Origin: GCA-2686265 sp036010965
GTDB lineage: Bacteria; Planctomycetota; UBA1135; GCA-002686595
Assembly: GCA_036010965.1 (NCBI GenBank)
Contig: DASCMO010000105.1
Span: forward strand, 1-64,000
DNA length: 64,000 nt
Direction: 5' to 3'
Below are positions 24,563-34,282 of the stretch, in pieces. How positions within the stretch are numbered: position 1 is the stretch's first letter; the number at the start of each line of letters is the position of its first letter. The notes under the pieces were generated by a model, which made no database searches, was not told the origin of the DNA, and saw nothing but the letters and a program-made list of their open reading frames with translations. The position numbers were made by a program, and so were the translations under genes.

Positions 24563-26182
24563 TCACTCGTCGTCGTCGTCGTCGCCGGCATAGCCGAAGT
24601 CCCGCAGGATGTCGCGAAACTCGGCCTGCACGTCCTTGGGGACGTCACCGGCCTCGGGTGAGAAGGGTCGCTTCGCCAGCAACTCCCGCACGGTCTGTTC
24701 CAGCTTGGCGACTCGCTGCGGGTACTTCTGCGCGACATCCACTCGCTCGTCGGGGTCGCTCGAGAGATCGTACAGCTCATCGGGGGCACCTGGCCGGTGG
24801 TAGTACTTCCAGCCGTGCAAGGTCAGGGCGAACTTGAGGCCGTTGAGCTCGTCGGGGCCCTGCTCCCAGATTCTGTGTCGGGAGGAGCGCTGAGAGAAAG
24901 CCCAGGGACGGGCGAAGTCCGGCGCGAACCAGTCCGAGCCGGCGGCCTGCTCGAGGATGCCTTGCAACGCAGGGTGGGTCGTTCGCGCGAAGAGAGTCGG
25001 GAGCAGGTCCACATGCGAGATGACGCGCGCGATGCGCTGAGGTTGGACGGTCACGCCGGAGGGAAAGCGCACCACGAGCGGGACATGGACCACCTCCCCG
25101 AGGATGCGGCCGTGCTCCAGCCAGTCGTGTTGCCCGAGGGATTGCCCGTGGTCGGCGGTGAAGACGACGATCGTGCGTTCGAACAGGCCGCGCCGGCGAA
25201 AGGCGTCGAGCAGCGTTCCGAAGTGGTGATCCATGTAGGCCACGTCGGTGTCGTACAGGTTGATCAGCTTGCGCACCGCCGCGGCGTTCATCGGCGGGAG
25301 GATGACCTCCTCCCCGGCGCTGATGCTCTCGAACAGCTCGGGTGCGAAGAGACGCGCCAACTCGAGTTGGCCGAAGCGCTCCGAGAGCTTCTGCGGGTCG
25401 ATTGCGCGTCGGGCGATCAGCTCATCGAGCCCCGCATCGTCCTCGAAGCGGTCCGCGAAGTCCTTGGGAGGAAGATTGGGCTCGTGCGGATCCCAGTAGT
25501 GGACCCAGAGGAACAGAGGTCGGTCCCCCTTCTGATCCGCGAGCCAGTTCAGGGCGCGAGCGCTCGTGACCTCGGCTGGCCGGGAGCGCGCGTTGAGGCC
25601 CGCGCCCCTCCGGCGGACCTCCTCGTGCTCGTCAAAGGTCTCGAAGCCGACGTCGATGCCGGTCTTGGATGAGACTGTCGGCCCGCTGACGAAGGCCGCC
25701 GTCTCGTAGCCGGCAGAGTGCAGGACCTCCGCCACGGTGCGCCGGCCCTCCGAGGAGCGAAACGGGCTCTTGATCGCGCCGATGTTCGCGACGTACCCGT
25801 GCTGGTGCGGGTAGAGGCCCGTCATGATCGAGAGGTGGGCCGGCAGGGTCGTCCCCATCGTCGCGAAGGCCCTCTCGACCAGGACTCCTTCCGCCGCCAG
25901 GGCGTCCAGATTGGGGGATGTACGGCGATGGTATCCGTAGCACGAGAGATGATCAGCTCGCAGGGTGTCGACGGTCACCAGCAACAAGTGCGGTAGTCCG
26001 CGGATTCGGCCAGCCTGGGCGGGCGAGGGTGCCTCTGGTTGCGCGGGCTCCGGTGCGGCGGGACCTTCGCGGGCTTTCTCCCCGCCGGGATCGTCAGACG
26101 GGCTGCAGGCCGGGAGGGCGACGAACAGCGCGGCCAGGAGAGGGGCGAGCAGGCGGTGAGAGGTGGGAGCCGTGGTTCGCAT
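24563..26182 (-). CDS. Sulfatase-fold lipoprotein with Thr at the nucleophile position
   Basis: 539 residues from ATG 26182. The signal peptide ends in a lipobox-like LPAC, so it is probably a lipoprotein. The alkaline-phosphatase/sulfatase fold is clear: metal-binding VDTLRADHLSCYGY, DALAAEGV, the nucleophile loop MGTTLPAHLSIMTGLYPHQHG, and TADHGQSLGQHDWLEHG. True sulfatases have C/S-x-P-S-R at the nucleophile loop; here it is T-L-P-A-H, so no formylglycine can form. It may be a phosphoesterase, a phosphotransferase or a Thr-type relative of unknown substrate. A Ser/Glu-rich tail ends in DDDDDE. A second such gene lies 1.8 kb away. Confidence 0.88.
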   Translation of the reverse strand: MRTTAPTSHRLLAPLLAALFVALPACSPSDDPGGEKAREGPAAPEPAQPEAPSPAQAGRIRGLPHLLLVTVDTLRADHLSCYGYHRRTSPNLDALAAEGVLVERAFATMGTTLPAHLSIMTGLYPHQHGYVANIGAIKSPFRSSEGRRTVAEVLHSAGYETAAFVSGPTVSSKTGIDVGFETFDEHEEVRRRGAGLNARSRPAEVTSARALNWLADQKGDRPLFLWVHYWDPHEPNLPPKDFADRFEDDAGLDELIARRAIDPQKLSERFGQLELARLFAPELFESISAGEEVILPPMNAAAVRKLINLYDTDVAYMDHHFGTLLDAFRRRGLFERTIVVFTADHGQSLGQHDWLEHGRILGEVVHVPLVVRFPSGVTVQPQRIARVISHVDLLPTLFARTTHPALQGILEQAAGSDWFAPDFARPWAFSQRSSRHRIWEQGPDELNGLKFALTLHGWKYYHRPGAPDELYDLSSDPDERVDVAQKYPQRVAKLEQTVRELLAKRPFSPEAGDVPKDVQAEFRDILRDFGYAGDDDDDE

Positions 26183-26407
26183 GGGGGTAGGCCGCAACCG
26201 AATCCTAGCCCGCATTCGCGCCGGCGTTCACCCCGGAGCGCGCAATCAGCAGGTTTCGCCGGGCTTGCGGTGGTCGGATGCCCTTCGACGGGATGAGAGT
26301 TGGGCGCGTCACCCCGCCGGGCTAGACTGCGAGGGTCGTCCGCGCTGCTGCGGGTCGGCGGACCCTCAAATTCCCCGCTTCGAGCCCGGGTGGGCTGGAG
26401 AATGAGC

Positions 26408-28000
26408 ATGACAACAAAGATTCGGCGTGCGCTGATCAGCGTTTCGGACAAGAACGGCATCGAGAACTTCGCGCGCGCTCTATCACAGATGGGCGTGGAA
26501 CTCCTCTCTACGGGTGGCACCCACGCGAAGCTCTCGGCCGCGGGCATTCCCGTCCGCGAGGTCAGTGAGGTCACGGGCTTCCCGGAGATGATGGACGGGC
26601 GCGTGAAGACGCTCCATCCGATGATCCACGGTGGCCTGCTCGCCGTGCGCGACGATGCGAGCCACCAGCAGGCCATGGAGAGCCACGGCATCGGCGGCAT
26701 CGATCTGGCCGTGGTCAATCTCTACCCCTTCGAGGCGACCATCCGCCAATCCGGCGTGACCCGCGCCGAGGCCGTCGAGCAGATCGACATCGGCGGGCCC
26801 TCGATGGTGCGCTCCGCCGCCAAGAACCACCGCCATGTGGGGATCGTGACGGACCCCGAGGACTACGGCCGCGTCTTGGACGAGTTGCAGCGCCTCGAAG
26901 GCGCTCTCTCCGACGAGTTGCGCCGCGAGCTGGCCGTGAAGGCCTTCGGACTGACGGCGCGCTACGACGCCGCCATCAGCCGTTGGCTCTTCGAGAGTGA
27001 GTGCGCGGAGGGGCTGTCCGAGACGCCCTTCCCCTCGACCTTTGCGACCGCTGGGGTGAAGGTCGCCGAGCTGCGATACGGCGAGAACCCGCACCAGACG
27101 GCGGCTTTCTACAGCGCGGCCCAGAGCGACGAGCCGAGCGCGGCTTCCGCCGAGGTGCTCAATGGCAAGGCCCTCTCCTTCAACAACTACGTCGACCTCG
27201 ACGCGGCCCTGGCCCTCGCCAAGGAGTTCGACGAGCCCTTCGTCGCCGTGACCAAGCACAATAACCCGTGCGGCGCGGCCCAGGCCGAAGAGATCGAGGA
27301 CGCCCTGGCCGCCGCCTGGGAGGGCGACCCCCTCTCCGCCTTCGGTTCCGTGCTCGCCTTCACGCGCCCGGTCAACCTGGCCTCGGCCGACTTCCTAGTC
27401 TCGGGCAACCGCTTCGTGGAGGCGATCATCGCGCCCTCGTTCGATGAAGACGCCTTCGATCTCCTGACCGGCAAGCCCCGCTGGGGCAGGAGCGTGCGCC
27501 TCCTGGCCTGCGGCGAGTTCGGCCCGACGACGCGCACGGCGAGCGACATCGAGATGAAGAAGATGGTCGGCGGGTTCCTGCTTCAACAGCGGGACCTCGC
27601 GTGCGCGACAGAGGAGGACTGCGATGTGAAGACCGAGGCGAAGCCGGACGCGGAGCAGCTCAACGCGCTGCTTTTCGCCGAGAAGATCGCCAAGCACGTC
27701 AAGTCCAACGCGATCGTGATTGCCCGGGGACGGCGGGTGCTGGGCGTGGGCGCGGGCCAGATGAGCCGCGTGGACGCCGTTCGCATGGCCGTCCACAAGG
27801 CCGGCGAGGAGGTGGCGGGCGCGGTGCTCGCTTCCGACGCCTTCTTCCCCTTCCCCGATGGCGTCGAGACGGCCATCGAGGCCGGCGTCGGCGCGATCTT
27901 GCAGCCGGGAGGATCGGTGCGTGACGACGAGGTGGTCGCCGCCTGTGACCGCCTCGGAGCCGTGATGGTGTTCACCGGCTCACGGCACTTCCGTCACTGA
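26408..28000 (+). CDS. purH: Bifunctional AICAR formyltransferase / IMP cyclohydrolase
   Basis: 530 residues. ATG 26408 is preferred because GGAG lies seven bases upstream; ATG 26402 is too close to it. It carries out the last two steps of purine synthesis. The N-terminal IMP cyclohydrolase (MGS-like) domain shows RALISVSDKNGIENFARAL, STGGT, GFPEMMDGRVKTLHP and GGPSMVRSAAKNH. The C-terminal transformylase domain shows LRYGENPHQTA, the catalytic KHNNPCG segment, SAFGSVLA and GAGQMSRVDAVRMA. Length is normal. It is divergent from the upstream sulfatase-fold gene. Confidence 0.97.
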   Translation: MTTKIRRALISVSDKNGIENFARALSQMGVELLSTGGTHAKLSAAGIPVREVSEVTGFPEMMDGRVKTLHPMIHGGLLAVRDDASHQQAMESHGIGGIDLAVVNLYPFEATIRQSGVTRAEAVEQIDIGGPSMVRSAAKNHRHVGIVTDPEDYGRVLDELQRLEGALSDELRRELAVKAFGLTARYDAAISRWLFESECAEGLSETPFPSTFATAGVKVAELRYGENPHQTAAFYSAAQSDEPSAASAEVLNGKALSFNNYVDLDAALALAKEFDEPFVAVTKHNNPCGAAQAEEIEDALAAAWEGDPLSAFGSVLAFTRPVNLASADFLVSGNRFVEAIIAPSFDEDAFDLLTGKPRWGRSVRLLACGEFGPTTRTASDIEMKKMVGGFLLQQRDLACATEEDCDVKTEAKPDAEQLNALLFAEKIAKHVKSNAIVIARGRRVLGVGAGQMSRVDAVRMAVHKAGEEVAGAVLASDAFFPFPDGVETAIEAGVGAILQPGGSVRDDEVVAACDRLGAVMVFTGSRHFRH

Positions 28001-28016
28001 TCTGGCCGAGCGCCGC

Positions 28017-29930
28017 TCAGCGCTCCTCGACGTAGCCCAGCCCCCTGAGGAGCTCGAAGGTCTCTTCGCCCCCGTCCAGGGTCGGAGGGCGCTTACGCTC
28101 GCAGCGTGCGAGCCAGGCGACGATGGCCTCCGTCATGCGCTGCACGCGCCTGGGGTGCTCGAGAGCGATGTCGATGGACATACCCGGGTCGGCGGAGAGA
28201 TCGAACATCCGCATCAGGTCATCTTGAGGGCCCTCCTCGAGCGGGGCCCAGACCAGCTTGTAGTCGCCGTGGCGCATGCCATAGAGGTCGCGCACGATGG
28301 TGGGGCCCGTATCGCCCTCCCCGGGCCAGACGCCGTGGGCGGTGGACAGGAAGTGCGGTGTGGCCACGCGAGAGGTGAGCAGATCGCGATCGAGCAGGTC
28401 CATGCCGAGGGGGAAACCCACGGCCTCGAGTCCGGCCAGGGCCAGCAGGGTCTGGCCGATAAAGCGCATCTCGACCCGCTCCTCCAGACGCAAGCCAACG
28501 GGAACGCCGGGCCCCTTGAGGATCAGCGGCACGCGCACGGTCTCGTCGAAGAGCTGCATCCCGTGGCCGTTCAGCCCGTGGTCCCCGAACTCCTCTCCGT
28601 GGTCGCTGGTGATCGCCAGCACAGTTTCGTCCTCGATGCCGAGCTCCTCAAGGAGAGCGACGAGACGCCCGATGGCGTGGTCCACCGTGGCGACCTCCCC
28701 GTCGTAGAGGGACGAGATGTAGCTGGTGAAGGTGGCCATTCGCTCCTCGTCGATCACTTTCCCTGCCATCCGTTGGGCCTTCAACTCGCGACAGGCTCCG
28801 ACTTCGTAGCCAGGCGGAGGGTCATCGATCAGCTCGCCGGCCAGCTCGCGGTCGGGTTCGTAGGGGCCGTGCGGGTCCGCGACGTGCAAGTAGAGGAAGA
28901 ACCGCTCGCCCGCGTGCTCGCGCAGCCAGACCTCCACATCACCGAGGATCAGATCCGCCGGAGTCCACAGGTACTCCTGGAAGTGGTCGAAGCCCTGGTG
29001 GAAGTTTCTGTTGGCGCGGACGAGCGGGTTCACGCTGAATCCCGCCGTGTGCAGGCCGGCTCTCTGCATGGCTTCCGGCAAGGTGCACAGCTCGTTCGCC
29101 AGGAAGCACGCGTCGTAGTCGACGAGGCCGTGATGTGGGGGCTCGAGGGAGGTCATCAGGGATGCCGTCGAGGGCCAGGTCCACGATGAGGGGGCGAGGG
29201 CGCGCTCGAAGAGCGAGCCCGACGCCGCGAGCTGGTCGATGGCCGGACTGGTCGGCCGCTCGTAGCCGTAGCACCCAAGGCGGTCTGCGCGCAGGGTGTC
29301 GATCAGCACACAGATCACGCTCGGAGCCTGAGGGGTCGAGGGTGCGCGGTGGACCGTCATGGGTGAGATCACCTCGAGCAGGGCGAAAGCTGCTTCGAGT
29401 CCCGTGTCGCTCTCGTTAAGAGCCTCGGTGCGCAGGACCAGCTCGCTGGCTCCGTCGAGGTCGAGCTCCAGGTGCTCCCAGTCCCGCTCGGTAATGCTCA
29501 CCTCGGCGTGGATTGGCCGGCGGCGATCCAGCACCACACGTCCGTCGAGTTCGATGACAAAACGCACCTCCTGGCCGGGCGCTCCCTGATACGACGCCAG
29601 CCCGGTACCGATGGCGAGGCGCAAGCGGGAGCGTGGTCCGATTTCCTCGGGAAGGGGGACGCGCACGGCGGAGGGGGGCGGCGCGATGAGCGCCGGCAGG
29701 GAGCCGAGACGCCCGGTCTTGGGCAGGTGGGGGGACAGAAAGCCCAGGCGCACCGGGAAGCTCGAGTTCTGGACCTCGACCCCTTCGCTTACCCGCAGGG
29801 GGATCAGCGGAAGCTCCACCTGCCAGACCTCCACCGCCTCGCCGCTGGCGCTTCCTCCACCCTCTCCAGGGGAGCACGCGCCGAAAGCGAGCAGTGTCAG
29901 GCTCAGGTAGATGAGAGACCGAGAACGCAT
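28017..29930 (-). CDS. Sulfatase-fold lipoprotein with N-terminal beta domain
   Basis: 637 residues from ATG 29930; the signal peptide ends in a FGAC lipobox. Residues about 30-260 form a beta-rich domain unlike a sulfatase. The alkaline-phosphatase-like domain then begins at CVLIDTLRADRLGCYGYERP, with nucleophile loop PSSWTWPSTASLMTSLEPPH and metal loop TSDHGEEFGDHGLNGHGMQL. As in the other copy, no C-x-P-S-R motif is present; a Thr or Ser in the SSWTWPST segment takes the place of formylglycine. The substrate is unknown. The stop is 17 bases from the purH stop, so the genes are convergent. Confidence 0.87.
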   Translation of the reverse strand: MRSRSLIYLSLTLLAFGACSPGEGGGSASGEAVEVWQVELPLIPLRVSEGVEVQNSSFPVRLGFLSPHLPKTGRLGSLPALIAPPPSAVRVPLPEEIGPRSRLRLAIGTGLASYQGAPGQEVRFVIELDGRVVLDRRRPIHAEVSITERDWEHLELDLDGASELVLRTEALNESDTGLEAAFALLEVISPMTVHRAPSTPQAPSVICVLIDTLRADRLGCYGYERPTSPAIDQLAASGSLFERALAPSSWTWPSTASLMTSLEPPHHGLVDYDACFLANELCTLPEAMQRAGLHTAGFSVNPLVRANRNFHQGFDHFQEYLWTPADLILGDVEVWLREHAGERFFLYLHVADPHGPYEPDRELAGELIDDPPPGYEVGACRELKAQRMAGKVIDEERMATFTSYISSLYDGEVATVDHAIGRLVALLEELGIEDETVLAITSDHGEEFGDHGLNGHGMQLFDETVRVPLILKGPGVPVGLRLEERVEMRFIGQTLLALAGLEAVGFPLGMDLLDRDLLTSRVATPHFLSTAHGVWPGEGDTGPTIVRDLYGMRHGDYKLVWAPLEEGPQDDLMRMFDLSADPGMSIDIALEHPRRVQRMTEAIVAWLARCERKRPPTLDGGEETFELLRGLGYVEER

Positions 29931-30001
29931 CGAGTGGGGGCCCGACGCAATCCTAGCCCACGGACGGATCGATCCCTCGGCGCAGGATCTGGAACGGCGC
30001 C

Positions 30002-31222
30002 TCAGTCGCGCTCGAGAGGGGCTTCGAGGGAGGCCGCGGCGGTCAGGGGCGACCCCTGTTCGCGGGAGGGCTCGATCCAGGTCAGACCCTCCTCCTCCAG
30101 CCAGTCGTAGATGATGTCGAGCGGCGTGGCGAGGCCCATGTGGGGCACGACCGTGGGCTGCAGGCTGCCGTGGGTGTAGATCTTCGAGAAGATGGCGAGC
30201 AGCTCGTGGGTCTCGGCGTCGAAGATCCCTCCGCCGGAGTTTCCAATGTACGTCGGTGCGCTGATCATCCAGTACAGCTCGCCGTCCACGGTATGGCGCT
30301 GGTCCGCGATCTCGCCGTAGGTCGGGATTGGGTCGTTGCCCAGGGGGCAACCGACGGCGTAGACGGTGTCGAAGGTCGTGACCGCCGCCAGCCGCTCGCG
30401 GCTGGCCAGTCGCGCCCAGTGCTCACAGGGCTCGTCGGTCGTCATCTCGAGCAGCGCGACATCGACCCAGCGATCGAAACCGAGCAGCAGCCCGGTCTCG
30501 TGGCGCACCGAGCCGTCCGCGGAGTAGATCGCGATGGGGATGGACGGGTCATCGTTGCGAGCATCCTGGAGGATGTCGCGCACCACGTGCCAGGCCGTGA
30601 TCACGGGCGTCTTCCAGGGGCCGTCCTCCCCGCTCCTGGTCGGAGCCAGGAGAACGCCTGTGCCCACGGTCGCCTCGCCCGCCAGTTGCACCGTAGGGCC
30701 GATCAGATCGCTCCACATGACCTGTGGGCGGCGTGCACGCTGAATGTCCAGCCCGGCCAGACGCTCGCGGTTGAGCGCTGCCAGGTCGAGGGCGCTGCGG
30801 AGCTGTCCCTGCAGGCCGTCCAAGCGCTCAGTGGCGCGGCGAGTGAGGGTCTCCAGGCTGCGGGCGAGGCCCTGAGCGACCTGTTCCTGGTGGTGCCCTT
30901 TCCATTCTTCAAAGAGCTCGCCATGGAGGGCGAGCTCTTCCTGAGCGTTGACAACTCCCGCTTCCAGCCTGTCCACGCGAGCGTTGCGGACGAGATTGGA
31001 GGCTCTTCGTTGCTCCGCTCGCTCGAGCTGCTCGCGCGCCTCGACCAGCTGTGCCTCGAGCTGAACCAAGCGCCCATCGACGGCCTCGAACGCGCTCGCG
31101 GCTTCTTCGGGCAGGCCCTCCAGCTCGCCGACCTGGCGGTGGAGTTCCCACAGCCCGCAGGCTGCGAGGGCCAGGAAGAGCATCGGGGTGAGCCGCAGAA
31201 GGCGCCGCGTCGTGTAGGTCAT
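30002..31222 (-). CDS. Trypsin-like serine protease with coiled-coil stalk, exported
   Basis: 406 residues. A signal/anchor (LRLTPMLFLALAACGLWEL) contains a LAAC lipobox. Residues about 30-165 form a long coiled coil (VDGRLVQLEAQLVEAREQLE and onward). The trypsin fold follows with the catalytic triad visible: His in VITAWHVV, Asp in WVDVALLEM, Ser in YIGNSGGGIF. No PDZ domain follows, unlike DegP or DegS. It may be a membrane-tethered envelope protease in quality control. It is 71 bases upstream of the beta-domain sulfatase-fold gene on the same strand. Confidence 0.85.
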   Translation of the reverse strand: MTYTTRRLLRLTPMLFLALAACGLWELHRQVGELEGLPEEAASAFEAVDGRLVQLEAQLVEAREQLERAEQRRASNLVRNARVDRLEAGVVNAQEELALHGELFEEWKGHHQEQVAQGLARSLETLTRRATERLDGLQGQLRSALDLAALNRERLAGLDIQRARRPQVMWSDLIGPTVQLAGEATVGTGVLLAPTRSGEDGPWKTPVITAWHVVRDILQDARNDDPSIPIAIYSADGSVRHETGLLLGFDRWVDVALLEMTTDEPCEHWARLASRERLAAVTTFDTVYAVGCPLGNDPIPTYGEIADQRHTVDGELYWMISAPTYIGNSGGGIFDAETHELLAIFSKIYTHGSLQPTVVPHMGLATPLDIIYDWLEEEGLTWIEPSREQGSPLTAAASLEAPLERD

Positions 31223-31465
31223 CGGGTAGGGAACGGCGACCGGGCGCAGCTCCCTTCGTGTTTCGGTCGACGTGGGGGCGCGGGTGGAGGGGAAGGGGTC
31301 CGGGTCGTCGACAGAAGCGGGCCCATCGCTCGAAGTGCCTGTTCAATATGGACTTGCGACGACAAACAGCAGGTCGCCACCCGCCCCGTCAGGCTCTGGC
31401 GGTAGACTGTCCCGATCGACTCCGCGTGGTGGAGTCTCTCCCGTACCAGTGCCCCCGAATGCCCC

Positions 31466-32731
31466 ATGCCCATCAGTGAGATCCCCGAGATCATCGAGGA
31501 CCTGCGCCAGGGGAAGATGATCATCCTGGTCGACGACCCCGACCGAGAGAACGAGGGCGACCTGGCCATGCTGGCGGAGTTCGCCACCCCCCAGGCCATC
31601 GCCTTCATGGCGACCAACGGGAGGGGATTGATCTGCGTGCCCCTGGCAGGGGAGGTTTGCGATGAGTTGGGCCTCGATCCCCAGGTCACGAAGAACACGA
31701 GCAAGATGGGCACGGGCTTCACCGTCAGCGTCGAGGCCGCCGAGGGCGTCACGACCGGGATCAGCGCTGCTGACCGCGCGCGCACCATCGAGGTCCTGAT
31801 CGACGCACGCTCCAAACCTGCCGATCTGGACCGACCGGGCCATATCTTCCCGCTGCGTGCTCGCGACGGCGGAGTGCTCGTACGGGGCGGGCAGACCGAG
31901 GGAATGGTAGACCTGGCGAAGCTCTGCGGCAGTCGACCGGGGGGCGTCGTGTGCGAGGTGATGAACGAGGACGGGAGCATGGCGCGCATGCCCGACCTGG
32001 AGGTGCTCGCCGCGCGCCACGACCTCAAGATCTGCACGATCGAGGACATCATCGCGTGGCGTCGCAAGAACGAGCGATTGATCGCGCCTCTCGAAGAGGA
32101 CATCCCGCTCCCGACGCCATTCGGTAATTTTCGAGCGACCCTCTTCCGTTCCACTCTCGACGGCAAGGAGCATGTGGCCCTCACGCGTGGGCTTGGGGGT
32201 CCCGGGCTCGACGGCCCGCGCGAAGGCATCGAGGAGCCGGTGTTCGTGCGCGTCCACTCCGAGTGCCTGACCGGAGATGTATTCGGTTCGATGCGGTGCG
32301 ATTGTGGCAGTCAGCTCAAGAAGGCGCTCGAGTTCCTGGGCCAGCAGGACCGGGGCGCCCTCGTCTACATGCGCCAGGAAGGGCGCGGGATCGGTCTGGC
32401 CAACAAGCTCAAGGCTTATCGCCTCCAGGACGAGGGCCTCGACACGGTCGAGGCGAACGCCGCCCTGGGGTTCCCGGCGGACCTGCGGGAGTACGGCCTG
32501 GGCGCCCAGATGCTCCATTACCTTGGGGTTCGCCGCATGAGACTCTTGACCAACAACCCCAAGAAGATCGCCGGGCTGCGCGGCTGGGGGCTCGATGTGA
32601 TCGATCAACTTCCCCTCACCACCGAGCCCAACCCCTCTAATATCAACTACTTGCGCACGAAGGCGGAGAAGATGGGGCACCTCCTGGAGGGCGTTGAGGG
32701 TTCATCCGACGCCCCGGATAAGCGGGAATAG
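31466..32731 (+). CDS. ribBA: 3,4-dihydroxy-2-butanone-4-phosphate synthase / GTP cyclohydrolase II
   Basis: 421 residues fusing two early steps of riboflavin synthesis. RibB (about 1-205) shows GKMIILVDDPDRENEGDL, NGRGLICVPL, GTGFTVSVEA and HIFPLRAR. RibA (about 206-405) shows VRVHSECLTGDVFGSMRCDC with the zinc cysteines, then YMRQEGRGIGL and the LTNNPKK segment. Length matches RibBA proteins. I looked for an FMN riboswitch in the 243-base leader and did not see its conserved boxes; a small stem (31418-31436) lies 30 bases upstream of the start. Confidence 0.95.
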   Translation: MPISEIPEIIEDLRQGKMIILVDDPDRENEGDLAMLAEFATPQAIAFMATNGRGLICVPLAGEVCDELGLDPQVTKNTSKMGTGFTVSVEAAEGVTTGISAADRARTIEVLIDARSKPADLDRPGHIFPLRARDGGVLVRGGQTEGMVDLAKLCGSRPGGVVCEVMNEDGSMARMPDLEVLAARHDLKICTIEDIIAWRRKNERLIAPLEEDIPLPTPFGNFRATLFRSTLDGKEHVALTRGLGGPGLDGPREGIEEPVFVRVHSECLTGDVFGSMRCDCGSQLKKALEFLGQQDRGALVYMRQEGRGIGLANKLKAYRLQDEGLDTVEANAALGFPADLREYGLGAQMLHYLGVRRMRLLTNNPKKIAGLRGWGLDVIDQLPLTTEPNPSNINYLRTKAEKMGHLLEGVEGSSDAPDKRE

Positions 32732-32761
32732 AGCCCCCCCCAAGCCGTCGAAGCTCCCGAC

Positions 32762-33358
32762 ATGGGGATCCTCGCCATGGAACCGGCCGCCAACGACGAC
32801 ACGCATCTCGTCCAGGAAACCCTGGCGGGCAGCCAGGTGTCCTTCCAGTTGCTCGTCGAGCGCTACGAGGGGCGCCTGTTCGCTCTCGCGCGGCACTACA
32901 CCCGCAACCAGGTGGACGTCGAGGACATCGTCCAGGACAGCTTCTTGAAAGCCTACCGGCGGCTCGAGAGCTTCGACCATCGCTCGTCGTTCTACACCTG
33001 GCTCTACCGCATCGCGGTCAACACGATCCTCGACTCGCTCAAGCGCAAGGGCCGCTCGCCGGTTGCCGTGGTCGAGGACCCCGAGATGCTGGCACAGCCG
33101 GCACCCGTGGAGGGCTGCGCCCCCTCGGTTGGGATGGAGCGCGACGAGATCGTGCAGGTGACCCATAAGGTACTGGAGCAGATCCCCGACATCTTCCGCA
33201 CGGTCCTGGTGTTGCGTGAGCTCGAGGGCCTCGCCTACCAGGAGATCGCGGACACCCTGGGGATCTCGATCGGGACCGTCGAGTCGCGCCTGTTTCGGGC
33301 GCGCGGTCGGTTCAAGGAGAAGCTGCTGGCCCTCTACCCCGAGTTTGGTGAGCATTGA
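32762..33358 (+). CDS. ECF RNA polymerase sigma factor
   Basis: 198 residues (ATG 32777 is an alternative start with a better-placed GGGGA). Region 2 reads FQLLVERYEGRLFALARHY, then DVEDIVQDSFLKAYRRLESF and SSFYTWLYRIAVNTILD. Region 4 reads ELEGLAYQEIADTLGISIGT, then VESRLFRARGRFKEKL. It directs RNA polymerase to an unknown regulon. The next gene, nine bases on, encodes a zinc anti-sigma factor, its probable partner, so control is by release from that protein. Confidence 0.93.
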   Translation: MGILAMEPAANDDTHLVQETLAGSQVSFQLLVERYEGRLFALARHYTRNQVDVEDIVQDSFLKAYRRLESFDHRSSFYTWLYRIAVNTILDSLKRKGRSPVAVVEDPEMLAQPAPVEGCAPSVGMERDEIVQVTHKVLEQIPDIFRTVLVLRELEGLAYQEIADTLGISIGTVESRLFRARGRFKEKLLALYPEFGEH

Positions 33359-33367
33359 AGACGGAGC

Positions 33368-33883
33368 ATGGTGATGAGTGACTGCAAACTATTCCGGCCG
33401 TTGATCCCGGGTTACCTGGACGGCGAGCTGAGCGAGGATCAGGCCTCTCCGCTGCGCAAGCACCTGATGGATTGTCGCTCGTGTCGCACGGCGACCCAGG
33501 GTGAGAAGGCCCTCAAGGGCTGGTTCGTCGCGGACGAGGCGATCAACGTACCGGAGGGCTTCGCGGCCCATGTCGCGCGGCGGGCGTTCGCGGGAGATCG
33601 CGGCGAGCGCATCTCTGCCGGTGTCCTGGGCGAGGAGCGGCGGAAGGGAGCGCTCCTGAATTTCGTGCTGACGGCCACCGCCGCAGCCGCCGCCCTGTTG
33701 CTACTGCTGGCCGGTGGCCTGGGCGGGGTGGGCCTGCAGGCCGAGAGCGGCCTGCGGGCCGATGACGTGGCGCCGATCACCGAGGCGCAGGTCTTGCGGA
33801 ACCTTGAGCGCCTCAACCGCGGCACGGAGGCCGAGTCTGCGGGAGGCCTGTCAGCAACTCCACTCCCCGGGAGGGACCGGTAG
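33368..33883 (+). CDS. Zinc-binding membrane anti-sigma factor
   Basis: 171 residues. The N-terminal ZAS zinc finger reads LIPGYLDGELSEDQASPLRK, then HLMDCRSCR, which holds the His-x3-Cys-x2-Cys motif. A single membrane helix spans about 97-118 (FVLTATAAAAALLLLLAGGL), followed by a short outer tail. It should bind the preceding ECF factor and hold it at the membrane until a signal arrives. The stop TAG shares its G with the GTG start of the next gene, so three genes form one unit. Confidence 0.9.
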   Translation: MVMSDCKLFRPLIPGYLDGELSEDQASPLRKHLMDCRSCRTATQGEKALKGWFVADEAINVPEGFAAHVARRAFAGDRGERISAGVLGEERRKGALLNFVLTATAAAAALLLLLAGGLGGVGLQAESGLRADDVAPITEAQVLRNLERLNRGTEAESAGGLSATPLPGRDR

Positions 33884-34275
33884 TGACCAGCGTTCGGTTG
33901 TGGGTTCTCCTGTTGGCCGCGACCAGCTTCCTCGGAGGCGTGGCAGCCGGAACGCTGCTTGGGGAGCGCGTTGGCACTCCCCAGGAGCCAGGCGGAGCCT
34001 TCGCTGATTATCGCGAGCTCTTATCGGGCCGATTCGACCTCGCCCCCGAGCGGGAGCGCGAGTTGCAGAACATCCTGGCTCTCTACGCGGACTCCATCGC
34101 GGAGACCAAGGACCGACACATGGCGGAGTTCATGTCGGGCGTGGAGCCGGAACTCGCTCAGAAGGGCCTCCATTACCGGGCCCTGATTCGCAATCACCTC
34201 CTGGAAGTGGAGGATCGTCCGGCATTCGACCGGCTATGCGCCAGCTACGCGAACTTTCCCAACCCCACCGACTGA
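33883..34275 (+). CDS. Small exported protein, CpxP/Spy-like in layout
   Basis: 130 residues from a GTG overlapping the anti-sigma stop. An N-terminal signal or anchor (LWVLLLAATSFLGGVAAGTL) precedes a helical domain with ELLSGRFDLAPERERELQNI and KDRHMAEFMSGVEPEL. That pattern resembles periplasmic metal-resistance or CpxP/Spy-type proteins, which sense or buffer envelope stress, but the conserved LTxxQ motif is not clear. The operon position suggests a periplasmic partner of the sigma/anti-sigma pair. The next gene starts seven bases on. Confidence 0.65.
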   Translation: MTSVRLWVLLLAATSFLGGVAAGTLLGERVGTPQEPGGAFADYRELLSGRFDLAPERERELQNILALYADSIAETKDRHMAEFMSGVEPELAQKGLHYRALIRNHLLEVEDRPAFDRLCASYANFPNPTD

Positions 34276-34282
34276 AGAGACC

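Noticed and set aside
31223..31465. FMN riboswitch in the ribBA leader
   Set aside because: The conserved RFN boxes are not visible; only a short six-base-pair stem is seen.
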